Positions 1-7,854 of a DNA stretch of 40,580 nucleotides are shown piece after piece. The notes beneath the pieces were generated by a model. The model had not been told where the DNA came from. It did no database searches and saw nothing but the letters and a program-made list of their open reading frames with translations. This DNA comes from Actinoplanes sp. DH11. GTDB taxonomy: Bacteria; Actinomycetota; Actinomycetes; Mycobacteriales; Micromonosporaceae. The DNA lies in the NCBI RefSeq assembly GCF_020873875.1, contig NZ_JAHWGU010000051.1, positions 1 to 40,580 on the forward strand. Reading direction: 5' to 3'. Position numbers and translations under genes: made by a program. Position 1 is the first letter of the stretch, and the number at the start of each line of letters is the position of its first letter.

Positions 1-42
1 GCGGGGTGCGGGGTGCGGGGTGCGGGGTGCGGGGTGCGGGGT
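1..42. repeat. Heptamer tandem repeat
   Basis: Six head-to-tail copies of GCGGGGT start at the first base of the window, so the array may continue to the left. It lies just before the first parS site. No coding role is apparent. Confidence 0.9.
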
Positions 43-60
43 GACGCAAGTCACTCTCGC

Positions 61-74
61 GTTTCACGTGAAAC
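61..74. promoter_or_regulatory. parS site 1 (ParB binding)
   Basis: Perfect 14-bp palindrome GTTTCACGTGAAAC, the conserved core of bacterial parS. ParB nucleates here to organise and segregate the origin region. It is the first of four such sites within 366 bp. Confidence 0.95.
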
Positions 75-148
75 GGCCTGTGGGCGAGCGACGCTCGCGC
101 GAGCGAGGCATGGCGAGTTCGGAACAGCAGGCGTCTATGCCCCTCCCC

Positions 149-162
149 GTTTCACGTGAAAC
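149..162. promoter_or_regulatory. parS site 2 (ParB binding)
   Basis: Second exact copy of GTTTCACGTGAAAC, centred 88 bp from site 1. A stretch of CCCC precedes it and GG follows, so only the 14-bp core is conserved. Confidence 0.95.
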
Positions 163-334
163 GGGCGACCACCAACGAGCGACCACCGATCGGTGGAAGA
201 GCTTGACCCGAGATCCACTCAGCTAACACGCTCCGTAGCCGATGCTGGCAACGACGACAATCCCTACCCGTACATGTGCCTGCGCCACTATCCACAACCT
301 GTGCGCACAGCCTGTTGAAAAACTTCCGAGCCCC

Positions 335-348
335 GTTTCACGTGAAAC
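335..348. promoter_or_regulatory. parS site 3 (ParB binding)
   Basis: Third exact copy of GTTTCACGTGAAAC, centred 186 bp from site 2. It lies between two DnaA-box-like sequences (288-296 and 380-388). Confidence 0.95.
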
Positions 349-412
349 ATCGCCGATGCGCTGGGCTTCGTCCACCGCTCTATCCACAGGGGCTACAAGC
401 GTTCTACGTCGC

Positions 413-426
413 GTTTCACGTGAAAC
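413..426. promoter_or_regulatory. parS site 4 (ParB binding)
   Basis: Fourth exact copy of GTTTCACGTGAAAC, centred 78 bp from site 3 and only 9 bp before a perfect DnaA box at 436-444. Confidence 0.95.
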
Positions 427-595
427 ACGGCTGCCTGTGGATAACTTCTGTGGATAACTTTGGGGCTGGTGTGGACAACGTGACAGCTTCACGGGCGTCT
501 ACGTGGCGAGCCCGCTCGGGTGGGTGGAAAGGCGTACCTCGGTCGTGCGAAATTGACCCAGGACAGCCCCTCCTGAGCTGGGCTAAGGTCACGTC

Positions 596-1432
596 GTGTC
601 CGAGAACACCGCCCCCCTGCCCGACTTCACGCGTTGGCCTTCGTTCCCCTTTGAGGGGGACATGCGGGTCAAGAAACTTGCGCCGCCTGTCGAAGTGGAG
701 CCGCCCCGAAGCGGCGAGGACGCATCCGACTGTGTGGCCTGCGGCACGCCCGACGACGCGTACATCTGGGTCAGTGAGCGTTGGCGGGTCCGCTCGATGG
801 ACCGTCCCACGGGCCTTCCGATGGTCCTGATCCTCGAATGCCGGTCCCATCTCGACCTCGGCGATCTCCCGAACCTGCTCGCTGCCGAGCTCGGCGTCAT
901 GACGGTTCGGCTGGAGCGGGCGGTACGTTCCCTCGATGGCGTGGCGCGCGTGCACGTCAACCGATGGGGTGATGGTTCTGCGCATCTGCACATGTGGTTC
1001 CTCGCGAGGCCCTATGGGCGCCTCCAACTGCGCGGTACCTTCCTGACGCTCTGGGACGACATCCTCCCTGTCATCCCCGAGCATCAATGGAGCGAGAACC
1101 TGGCCCACGTCGCCGCTTGGCTGGCCGATTTCGGCGGCCGCGCCATCGCCGAGCCCGCCCACATCCAGTGGGAGTCGCCGGCGACGTTCACGGTGCCGAC
1201 GTTCGCCACCACCACCCCGGAGGCCGACGACAGTCAGCGGCCGAAAACCCTGGACGACGTGCAGGCCGCTTCGGCGGCGGCTGATTCAGATGTACGGGTG
1301 ACCGGCCCCCACGACATCGCCGAGCCCGGCCGCCCGCTGAATTTTCCGGAGTCCGGCCCGGAGGCGGGTCCCGGGTCGGCAGCGACGACTACGGCGGCGG
1401 CGGTCGATCCGGCACACAACCAGTCCGCTTGA
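596..1432 (+). CDS. HIT-like domain protein
   Basis: A 278-residue protein of unknown precise role. A CxxC pair (Cys46, Cys49) is followed by a sheet-rich core and a HIT-like motif, AHLHMWFLARP, with His130 and His132. In HIT hydrolases and transferases the motif is H-x-H-x-H; here the third His is Trp, which is closer to the two-histidine GalT/Ap4A phosphorylase style. The last ~80 residues are Ala/Pro/Asp-rich and probably disordered. The GTG start at 596 is chosen because AAGG at 585-588 lies seven bases upstream. It is the first gene after the parS/DnaA-box region. The family assignment rests on the motif only; the substrate, probably a nucleotide, is inferred. Confidence 0.7.
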   Translation: MSENTAPLPDFTRWPSFPFEGDMRVKKLAPPVEVEPPRSGEDASDCVACGTPDDAYIWVSERWRVRSMDRPTGLPMVLILECRSHLDLGDLPNLLAAELGVMTVRLERAVRSLDGVARVHVNRWGDGSAHLHMWFLARPYGRLQLRGTFLTLWDDILPVIPEHQWSENLAHVAAWLADFGGRAIAEPAHIQWESPATFTVPTFATTTPEADDSQRPKTLDDVQAASAAADSDVRVTGPHDIAEPGRPLNFPESGPEAGPGSAATTTAAAVDPAHNQSA

Positions 1433-1980
1433 TCGCAGCTCGTCCAAGCGGACCGTGGGCGGCGCGGCTGCCGGGTCGTGATGGTGTGCCCTGGTGCGGT
1501 GGCCGATTCGATGGCCGGCCAGCCCGGCGTTGGATGCGGTTCGACCGGGGAGCGGTGGAGCGGCGGCTCGGTGGAGCGGCGGCTAGGCGGCTAGGTGGAG
1601 CGGCGGATCGGTGTCGGGACTTGGGTGTGCGCAATCCGTGAGGGGTGCTCCGGGGCGCGGCGTGCGGAACACGGGGCGCCGGAGTGGGCTGGACATCGCG
1701 ACGGACGGCGGCCTGGATGGGGCGCACAGTACGGCGCCACAGGGCTGGAACAAGGCGCGCGGTGCGGCATGGACCTAGCTGCGATAAGCATGGGATGCGG
1801 CCGAGCGCACACTGTGGACCGTCGACCGGTGCGGATCGGGACGCGGCCGGCACCAGGGCAAGGGAAGGCGTCACTGATCACCGCAGAGCAAGCCCGGCCG
1901 GGGTGGGGCGGGCCACAGGCGAATGCCACAGCCAGGACGGCGGCGTGGGCAAAGGCGAAGCGTTCTGCTGGGAAAAGCAA
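1433..1980. other. Non-coding stretch with short repeats
   Basis: About 550 bp between the HIT-like gene and the terminator of the ligase-like gene. Several frames are open only because of the GC bias, and none has a ribosome binding site with family-like protein sequence. Around 1551-1610 the unit GGTGGAGCGGCGG recurs about four times with small changes. No RNA gene was recognised. Confidence 0.6.
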
Positions 1981-2011
1981 GGATGAGGGCACACCAGGTG
2001 CGCCCTCATCC
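1981..2011 (-). terminator. Terminator of the ligase-like gene
   Basis: Perfect 10-bp inverted repeat GGATGAGGGC / GCCCTCATCC with an 11-nt loop that itself contains CAC...GTG. It lies 11 bp past the stop codon of the minus-strand gene ending at 2023. On the minus strand it is followed by the T-rich sequence TTGCTTTTCC. Confidence 0.8.
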
Positions 2012-2022
2012 AGAGAAGAACC

Positions 2023-2994
2023 TCAGGCCGCCCGGGCCACAGCCCTCTCCACCAACGACCTCAGCATCTCGCCCAGATCGACCCCGGCCGCCTGCACCGC
2101 GAGCGGCAGCAGCGACGTCTCCGTCAGGCCGGGCGACACGTTGCAGCCCAGGACCGACGGCTCGCCGGCCGGGTCGACGATCACGTCGATGCGGGAGAGG
2201 TCGCGGAGGCCGAGGGCCTTGTACGCCGCCAAGGCCACCTCGGTGACCCGGCCGGCGACGTCCGGGGACAGGCGGGCCGGGACGTGCCAGGTGGTCAGGC
2301 CGGCGGTGTAGCGGGCGGCGTAGTCGTACACCCCGTCGCGCGGGACTATCTCGACGATGGGGAGGGCGGTCGGGCCGTCGCCCCGGTCGATGATGGAGAC
2401 GGTGACGTTGGTGCCGGCGACGAATTGTTCGACCAGGGCCGTCGAGTCGTACGCGAAGCAGCCCACCATCGCCGCCGGCAGGTCGGCGGCGTCACGCACC
2501 ACCGCGGCGCCCAGGCCGGAGCCGCCCTGTGCGGGCTTCACCATCAGGGGGAGGCCGAGCCGGGCGACGATCCGGTCGAGAACGGCGACCGCGCCCAACT
2601 CGGAGAAACGGTCGTGGGGCAGGGCCACCCAGTCCGGGGTGGGGATGCCGGCTTCGCGCAGCATCGACTTCGCGGACGGCTTGTCCCAGGCGAGCCGGGC
2701 CGCCCGGGCGTCGGCGCCCACGTAGGGAATGCCGCACAGGTCGAGGACGCCGCGCAGGGAGCCGTCCTCGCCGGTGGCGCCGTGCAGCGCGATGACGACC
2801 GCGTCCGGCGGGTCGGCCTGCAACGTCGGCAGCAGGGAGACGTCGGCGTCGTGCAGTTCGGCGGTCAGGCCGGCGGAACGCAGCGCGTCCAGCACCCGGC
2901 GGCCGGACCGCAGGGACACGTCCCGTTCGTAGGAGAGCCCACCGGCCAGCACCAAAATCCGCAACTCGTCACGCGTACCCATGGGGGTGATCAT
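2023..2994 (-). CDS. D-Ala-D-Ala ligase-like ATP-grasp protein
   Basis: A 323-residue ATP-grasp ligase of the Ddl family, which joins two amino acids at the cost of ATP (D-Ala-D-Ala in true Ddl). Family motifs seen are LAGGLSYERDVSLRSG near the N terminus (usual GGxSxExxVS), ALHGATGEDGSLRG (residues 69-82) and MVKPAQGGSGLG. In the Mg-binding segment, usually E-V-N-T-x-P-G, this protein reads G-C-N-V-S-P-G, so the metal-ligand Glu is Gly at about residue 283. Its start overlaps the stop of the aminotransferase gene by four bases (ATGA), which implies translational coupling. It may be a divergent dipeptide ligase rather than the housekeeping Ddl. A second in-frame ATG lies four codons downstream. 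Confidence 0.8.
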   Translation of the reverse strand: MITPMGTRDELRILVLAGGLSYERDVSLRSGRRVLDALRSAGLTAELHDADVSLLPTLQADPPDAVVIALHGATGEDGSLRGVLDLCGIPYVGADARAARLAWDKPSAKSMLREAGIPTPDWVALPHDRFSELGAVAVLDRIVARLGLPLMVKPAQGGSGLGAAVVRDAADLPAAMVGCFAYDSTALVEQFVAGTNVTVSIIDRGDGPTALPIVEIVPRDGVYDYAARYTAGLTTWHVPARLSPDVAGRVTEVALAAYKALGLRDLSRIDVIVDPAGEPSVLGCNVSPGLTETSLLPLAVQAAGVDLGEMLRSLVERAVARAA

Positions 2995-4304
2995 GCCAAC
3001 TCGTGGCCGGGGGTGTCGGCAGTGGCCGGACCCCGACGGTGCTGGGACGGACCCAGGGCGGCCGAGCCACCGAAGACGGCGCGCATCTCCAGTTCCCGCT
3101 CCATCACCCCGGACAGGCGCCGCACGCCCTCACGAAGCCGTTCCGGCGACGAGAACGAGAAGTTCAGGCGCATGTTGCCCCGCCCGGTCCCGTCGGCGTA
3201 GAAGCCCGTACCGGGGACGTACGCGACGCGGGCGGCGATCGCCCGCGGCATCATCGCCTTCGAGTCGAGGCCGTCGGGCAGGGTGGTCCAGACGAAGAGG
3301 CCGCCGGACGGGCGGGTCCAGGTGGTGCCCTCCGGCATCAGGTCGTCGAGGGCGTCGAGCAGGGCGTCGCGGCGTTCGCGGTAGATCTCCCGGTACACCT
3401 TGATCTGTTCCTGCCAGGGCATGGCCGTCAGGTATTGCGTGACGGCGCCCTGCGCGAAAGCGCTCGGGCAGAGCACGTTCGCCTCGCTCATCATGACCAG
3501 CTTCTCCCGGACGGCGTGCGGCGCCAGGATCCAGCCGACGCGCAGGCCCGGCGCGAACGTCTTGGAGAACGTGCTGACGTAGAAGACGCCGTCCCGGCGG
3601 CGGGACCGCAACGGCAGCGGGGCCTCACCCTCGAAGGAGAGCAGGCCGTACGGGTCGTCCTCGATCACCAGGAGACCGGCCCGTTCGCAGATGTCGAGCA
3701 CCTGTTCGCGCCGCTCCTCGGAGAGGGTGACGCCGGCCGGGTTCTGGAAGGTCGGGATCGTGTAGAGGAACTTGGCCCGCCGGCCGGCTCTCGCGGTCGC
3801 CTCGATGGCTTCCTCGAGGGCTGCCGGGATCAGGCCGTCGGCGTCCATTGCCACGTGCTGCACCTGTGCCTGGGCGGCCTGGAAGACGCCGAGTGCGCCG
3901 ACGTAGGTCGGCCCCTCGGCGAGCACCACGTCGCCCGGGTCCAGGAAGAGTCGGGCCAGGAGGTCGAGGGCCTGCTGCCCGCCGACGGTGACCACCACGT
4001 CGTCGGGGGAGGCGTTGGTGATGCCGGACAGGGTCATCACGTCACAGATGCGCTCGCGCAGGTCGATCGTGCCCTGGCCGATGCCGTACTGAAGGCTGGT
4101 GGCGCCCTGCTCGGATCCGAGACGGTTCAGCATCTCGCCGACCGCGTCCAGGGGGAGGGCCGCGATGTACGGCGAGCCGCCGGCCAGCGACACCACCTCG
4201 GGTCGGCTGGTGACGGCGAAGAGGGCGCGGATCTCGGATGTGGTCATCCCGCGCACCCGTCGCGCGTACCGATCGGTGTAATCGTCCTGAGTTGTGCCGG
4301 TCAT
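2991..4304 (-). CDS. PLP-dependent aminotransferase (fold type I)
   Basis: A 437-residue class I/II aminotransferase of the LysN / kynurenine aminotransferase-like group. It transfers amino groups between amino acids and 2-oxo acids using pyridoxal phosphate. Seen: the N-terminal substrate loop VSLAGGSP, LQYGIGQG, the PLP-contact region VGGQQALDL, the FQNPAGVTLS turn, the IEDDPYG Asp/Tyr motif, and the PLP lysine in STFSKTFAPGLRVGW. There is no N-terminal GntR domain, so it is an enzyme rather than a MocR regulator. It is the first gene of a two-gene unit with the ligase-like gene (4-bp overlap). On the minus strand a -10-like TAGTAT lies at 4346-4351. The substrate cannot be told from sequence. 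Confidence 0.88.
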   Translation of the reverse strand: MTGTTQDDYTDRYARRVRGMTTSEIRALFAVTSRPEVVSLAGGSPYIAALPLDAVGEMLNRLGSEQGATSLQYGIGQGTIDLRERICDVMTLSGITNASPDDVVVTVGGQQALDLLARLFLDPGDVVLAEGPTYVGALGVFQAAQAQVQHVAMDADGLIPAALEEAIEATARAGRRAKFLYTIPTFQNPAGVTLSEERREQVLDICERAGLLVIEDDPYGLLSFEGEAPLPLRSRRRDGVFYVSTFSKTFAPGLRVGWILAPHAVREKLVMMSEANVLCPSAFAQGAVTQYLTAMPWQEQIKVYREIYRERRDALLDALDDLMPEGTTWTRPSGGLFVWTTLPDGLDSKAMMPRAIAARVAYVPGTGFYADGTGRGNMRLNFSFSSPERLREGVRRLSGVMERELEMRAVFGGSAALGPSQHRRGPATADTPGHELA

Positions 4305-4519
4305 TCGGCTCTCACCTCGTTGATTCGGTGGTCGAGACGTCCTCGATACTAAACGGGGAAACCCGTACTGAGCCCGGTCGTCCCATTCGGCCTCTGCCCG
4401 ACCTGCTCCCGTTCATGGTGATTCCGGCGTAGGATTCGCCGGGGGGCGCGGACGAGGCACGTGACTTGACGACCGTGCTTCATTTCCGGTCCGTCCCGTG
4501 TCTGCGCAGGGAGTTCGCC

Positions 4520-5185
4520 ATGTCGCGACGCCTGGTCAACCTCACCCTCGACACTCTTGAGGATCTCCCCCGGCCGTGCCGGCAGTGTGTCTACTGGGAA
4601 CTCGACCCGGTTTCCGCCGAACGGGCCTGCGCCAGCGGCGACACCGGGCTGGAGAAGGAGGCCTGGGTCTCGCAGACGCTGCTCGAGTGGGGGTCCTGCG
4701 GCAAGCTGGCCTACGTCGACGGCATGCCGGCCGGCTTCGTGATGTATGCGCCACCCGCCTACGTGCCGCGGTCGATGGCGTTCCCCACGTCACCGGTCAG
4801 CGCCGACGCCGCCCTGCTCACCACGGCCAAGGTGGTGCCCGCGTTCGCCGGCGGCGGCCTGGGCCGGATGCTGGTGCAGGGTGTCGCCCGGGATCTCACC
4901 AAGCGCGGCATCAAGGCGATCGAGGCGTTCGGTGACGCGAAAGCCGGCGAGGCCGACGACGAGGAGGAGCGCGACGGCGCCTGCGTGGCGCCCGTCGACT
5001 TCTTCCTGTCCGTCGGCTTCAAGACGGTCCGCCCGCACCCCCGTTACCCGCGGTTGCGGCTGGAGCTGCGGACGGCCCTGTCATGGAAGTCCGACGTGGA
5101 GTACGCGCTGGAGAAACTGCTCGGCTCGATGAGCCCGGAGAAGCTGCTGCGGCCGATGCCGGCCACCAGCAGCCTGGAGAACTAG
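4520..5185 (+). CDS. GNAT-family N-acetyltransferase
   Basis: A 221-residue GNAT acetyltransferase. The acetyl-CoA-binding segment is VVPAFAGGGLGRMLVQGV, a variant of the Q/RxxGxG/A P-loop, followed by KRGIKAIEAFGD and a C-terminal FFLSVGFKTVRPHPRYP typical of the fold. The N terminus carries CRQCVYWE, a Cys pair of unknown purpose. The ATG at 4520 is chosen over an in-frame TTG at 4466 because AGGGAG (4508-4513) sits six bases upstream. A -10-like TAGGAT is at 4430-4435. It is divergent from the aminotransferase gene and convergent with the CwlM-like gene (8-bp gap). Similar acetyltransferases sit beside parB and cwlM in other actinobacteria. The substrate is unknown. Confidence 0.85.
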   Translation: MSRRLVNLTLDTLEDLPRPCRQCVYWELDPVSAERACASGDTGLEKEAWVSQTLLEWGSCGKLAYVDGMPAGFVMYAPPAYVPRSMAFPTSPVSADAALLTTAKVVPAFAGGGLGRMLVQGVARDLTKRGIKAIEAFGDAKAGEADDEEERDGACVAPVDFFLSVGFKTVRPHPRYPRLRLELRTALSWKSDVEYALEKLLGSMSPEKLLRPMPATSSLEN

Positions 5186-5193
5186 GGCTTGGC

Positions 5194-6345
5194 TCAGCCG
5201 CGGTCGGCGAGAGCGAGACGCAACTGGCGTACGTCGATCGAGCCGGTCGGCACGTCCCGTTCCACCGGGAAGTACATCCGCTGCACGGCGGCGAGCAGCG
5301 CCTCCACGATCTGCTCCCGGAACGACGGGTCGATCAGGCGCTCCCGGTCCCGCGGCGACGTGAGGTAACCGAGGTCGACCCGGACCGTCGGCATGCGGGT
5401 CAGGCGCAGCAGGTCCCAGCTCTTCGCGTGGGTGCGGCAGTCGTGCAGCCCGGTGCGCACGACGATTTCGCGCTGCACCAGGTTGGCCAGCCGCTCGCCG
5501 ACCGTGGAGCTGAGCCCGTTGCCGGTGCCGTAGTGGTAGGTCGCGACACCCTCGGCACTCTCCGCGGAGACGCCGTCCAGGTGCAGCGAGATCAGCAGGT
5601 CGGCGCCGAGGCTGTTGGCCAGGGCGGCCCGATCGGCGCCACTCATCGGCGCGGTCGGCGCCGGCCCGCGGGTCAGGTGCACCCGCATGCCGGCCGCGGC
5701 GAGCCGGCCCTCGAGCCGGGTCGCGAGGTCGAACACCAGGTCGGCCTCGGTCCAGCGCAGCGGCCCGTCGGGCACCACCACGCCGGTGTCGTCACCGCCG
5801 CCGTGGCCGGGGTCGATCACGATCGTCTTGCCGACCAGGTTGGGACCGGACTGGCGGAACGCCTCGGCCTCGCGCAGCCACTGCGGGCGGCCACCCACCA
5901 CCTTGCGGCCGAGCCGGCGCAGCGCCTTCATGGTCTGCGGGCCGCAGGAGCCGTCCGGGGCGAGGCCGACCTCACGCTGGAACTGGGCCACCGCGCGGGC
6001 GGTGCGGGCACCGTAGATGGCGTCGGGGCGACCGGTGTCGTACCCCATCTCCAGCAGGCGCTCCTGGAGGGTGCGCACATCCTCGCCGACGAGCGCGTCG
6101 GGCACGGAGTGGAAGAGGGTCCGAGAACCGAGCCGCCAGCGCGCCGCGTCGAGCGCTCGCCACGTCTCGTCACCGACCATGCCGTCGATGCCGAGCCCGC
6201 GACTCTGCTGGAACGCGCGGACCGCGTCCACCAGCGCCTCGTCGAAGGTGTCCGGCTCGGCGTTGTCGAGCAACTCCAGGCCGACCAGGATCGACCGGAT
6301 CTCGGACACGGCGGGGCCGGTGTCCCCGCGTCGGATGGACCGCAC
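5194..6345 (-). CDS. cwlM: CwlM-like N-acetylmuramoyl-L-alanine amidase-fold protein
   Basis: A 383-residue protein with two peptidoglycan-binding type 1 repeats (about residues 3-70 and 80-150; motifs FQQSRGLGIDGMVGDET and FQREVGLAPDGSCGPQT) followed by an Amidase_3 fold. Zinc-site features seen are IDPGHGG, the Glu in WTEADLVFDL and the His in LLISLHLDG. The position of the usual catalytic Glu near the end (V-E-x-G-F/Y-L) is Asp: RVDLGYLTS. There is no signal peptide or membrane segment, so it is predicted cytoplasmic. In mycobacteria the homologue beside trxB/trxC and parB is a PknB-phosphorylated activator of MurA, not a secreted hydrolase; the same role is inferred here from position and domains. 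Confidence 0.85.
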   Translation of the reverse strand: MRSIRRGDTGPAVSEIRSILVGLELLDNAEPDTFDEALVDAVRAFQQSRGLGIDGMVGDETWRALDAARWRLGSRTLFHSVPDALVGEDVRTLQERLLEMGYDTGRPDAIYGARTARAVAQFQREVGLAPDGSCGPQTMKALRRLGRKVVGGRPQWLREAEAFRQSGPNLVGKTIVIDPGHGGGDDTGVVVPDGPLRWTEADLVFDLATRLEGRLAAAGMRVHLTRGPAPTAPMSGADRAALANSLGADLLISLHLDGVSAESAEGVATYHYGTGNGLSSTVGERLANLVQREIVVRTGLHDCRTHAKSWDLLRLTRMPTVRVDLGYLTSPRDRERLIDPSFREQIVEALLAAVQRMYFPVERDVPTGSIDVRQLRLALADRG

Positions 6346-6388
6346 TCAGAACTCCCTAGGGGCGAGGAAGGACGACCTTGACGAGCGT

Positions 6389-6420
6389 ACGCCCCGCGTC
6401 CCAGAACGGACGCGGGGCGT
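6389..6420 (-). terminator. Hairpin between trxA and cwlM-like gene
   Basis: Perfect 12-bp inverted repeat ACGCCCCGCGTC / GACGCGGGGCGT with an 8-nt loop, in the 86-bp gap after trxA. There is no T-tract, so it may be a weak or Rho-assisted terminator or an mRNA 3' stabiliser. Confidence 0.65.
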
Positions 6421-6431
6421 AGAAGAGGACG

Positions 6432-6755
6432 TCAGAGCGCCGACTCGATGAAGTTGACCAGGAAGCTCTTCGGCTTCGCACCGGCGACCGAGTTGACCCG
6501 CTCGCCACCCTTGAAGATCGTCAGGGTCGGTACCGACATCACCTGGTAGGCCATGGCGGTCTGCGGGTTCTCGTCGATGTTCACCTTGACGATCTCCACC
6601 TTGTCGCCCATCTCCGCGGCGATCTCGGCCAGCAGCGGGTCGACCTTCTTGCACGGGACGCACCACTCAGCCCAGAAATCGACAAGCACCGGCTTGTCGG
6701 ACTGCAGCACGTCGCTGGCGAAGGTGGCGTCGGTGACCACCTTGGTTGCTCCCAC
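6432..6755 (-). CDS. trxA: Thioredoxin
   Basis: A 107-residue thioredoxin, the cytoplasmic protein-disulfide reductant recycled by TrxB. The whole fold is present: VLVDFWAEWCVPCK, the cis-proline turn MSVPTLTIFKGG, and the C-terminal helix. The active site is Cys-Val-Pro-Cys instead of the usual Cys-Gly-Pro-Cys. The start is GTG at 6755, with GGGAGG ending five bases upstream. The gene follows trxB with a 15-bp gap, so the two are one operon. Trp before the first Cys and the buried Asp are conserved, so an active enzyme is expected. Confidence 0.95.
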   Translation of the reverse strand: MGATKVVTDATFASDVLQSDKPVLVDFWAEWCVPCKKVDPLLAEIAAEMGDKVEIVKVNIDENPQTAMAYQVMSVPTLTIFKGGERVNSVAGAKPKSFLVNFIESAL

Positions 6756-6770
6756 GAGGACCTCCCGGTC

Positions 6771-7730
6771 TTACAGCTCTACGAATGAAGCGATGAAGCG
6801 CTCGGCGTCCAGCGCCGCGGCACAGCCGGTGCCGGACGCGGTGATGGCCTGCCGGTACGTGTGGTCGACCAGGTCACCGGCGGCGAACACGCCGGGGACG
6901 TTGGTCCGGGTGCTGGGTGCGTCGACCTTGACGTAGCCCTCGTCGTCCAGCTCGACCTGACCCTTGAACAGCTCGCTGCGCGGGTCGTGGCCGATCGCCA
7001 CGAAGACGCCGGTGACGTCGAGAACCTTCGTCTCGCCCGAGTTGACGTCGCGGAGCCGGACGCCGACGACCTTGCCGTCGGTGCCGAGGATCTCCTCGAC
7101 GACCGTGTTCCACTCGACCTTGATCTTCGGGTTGTCCAGCGCACGCTTCTGCATGACCTTGCTGGCCCGGAAGGAGTCGCGCCGGTGCACGATCGTCACC
7201 GTCTCGGCGAAGCGGGTGAGGAACGTCGCCTCCTCCATCGCCGAGTCGCCGCCGCCGACCACCACGATGTGCTGGTTGCGGAAGAAGAAGCCGTCACAGG
7301 TGGCACACGACGAGACGCCGTGACCGAGCAGCTCCTGCTCGCCGGGCACGCCGATCGGGCGCCACGCCGAACCGGTCGCCAGGATCACCGCGCGGGCGAA
7401 GAACTGCTGCTCACCCACCCAGACGGTCTTGAGGCCCTCGGTGCCCGGCTCGGTCGGCTTGTCGCCGAGCTCGACCCGGGTGACGTCGTCGGTGATGAAC
7501 TCGGCGCCGAACTTCTCGGCCTGCGCCCGCATGTTGTCCATCAGCTCGGGGCCCATGATGCCGTCCCGGTGACCGGGGAAGTTCTCCACCTCGGTGGTGG
7601 TCATCAGAGCGCCGCCGGACTGCACGCCCTCGATCACCAGCGGGTTCAGGTTCGCCCGGGCCGCATAGAGCGCCGCGGTGTAGCCGGACGGCCCCGAACC
7701 GATGATGATCAGATTGCGGACCTCGTCCAC
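6771..7730 (-). CDS. trxB: Thioredoxin reductase
   Basis: A 319-residue low-molecular-weight thioredoxin reductase, an FAD enzyme that moves electrons from NADPH to thioredoxin. Seen: the FAD motif IIIGSGPSGYTAALYAARA, the redox pair CATC, the NADPH motif VVVGGGDSAMEEATFL with HRRDSFRAS, and the C-terminal FAD motif GVFAAGDLVDHTYRQA. The GTG start at 7730 is preferred because GAGGAG lies six bases upstream; a longer in-frame ORF from 7760 has no such site. It is the first gene of the trxB-trxA operon, under a SigR-type promoter at 7788-7815. Confidence 0.95.
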   Translation of the reverse strand: MDEVRNLIIIGSGPSGYTAALYAARANLNPLVIEGVQSGGALMTTTEVENFPGHRDGIMGPELMDNMRAQAEKFGAEFITDDVTRVELGDKPTEPGTEGLKTVWVGEQQFFARAVILATGSAWRPIGVPGEQELLGHGVSSCATCDGFFFRNQHIVVVGGGDSAMEEATFLTRFAETVTIVHRRDSFRASKVMQKRALDNPKIKVEWNTVVEEILGTDGKVVGVRLRDVNSGETKVLDVTGVFVAIGHDPRSELFKGQVELDDEGYVKVDAPSTRTNVPGVFAAGDLVDHTYRQAITASGTGCAAALDAERFIASFVEL

Positions 7731-7787
7731 TGCCGACTCCTCAGTCTGTTTTCGCCGCACGCATCGGGCGGCGACTCTGCACGCTAG

Positions 7788-7815
7788 AACGTCATGCTAG
7801 GCATCCGCCATTCCC
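7788..7815 (-). promoter_or_regulatory. SigR/SigH-type promoter of trxBA
   Basis: On the minus strand GGGAAT (7815-7810) is separated by exactly 18 bases from CGTT (7791-7788). This matches the GGGAAT-N18-GTT pattern of the actinobacterial thiol-stress sigma factor SigR/SigH. It lies about 60 bp upstream of the trxB start, and trxB is a classical SigR target in Streptomyces. Confidence 0.7.
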
Positions 7816-7854
7816 TCACCGGGGCCCGTGTCGGACCTCACGCAAGGAGTGCGG

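Larger units (their letters stand above)
288..478. promoter_or_regulatory. DnaA-box cluster
   Basis: Five DnaA-box-like 9-mers. CTATCCACA occurs at 288-296 and 380-388 (one mismatch to TTATCCACA). TGTGGATAA, the exact complement of TTATCCACA, occurs at 436-444 and 449-457. TGTGGACAA, the complement of the actinobacterial consensus TTGTCCACA, is at 470-478. The first two face one way and the last three the other. TGTGCGCACA at 300-309 is an extra palindrome. The main oriC of actinobacteria normally lies beside dnaA, which is not in the window, so this is more likely an accessory DnaA-binding region near parAB than oriC itself. Confidence 0.7.

Noticed and set aside
1..595. Main replication origin oriC
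   Set aside because: Five DnaA boxes are fewer than expected for an actinobacterial oriC, and no dnaA, dnaN or AT-rich unwinding region is visible.
1595..2311. Plus-strand ORF in the gap after the HIT-like gene
   Set aside because: Low-complexity translation, no ribosome binding site, and it runs antisense into the ligase-like gene past its terminator.
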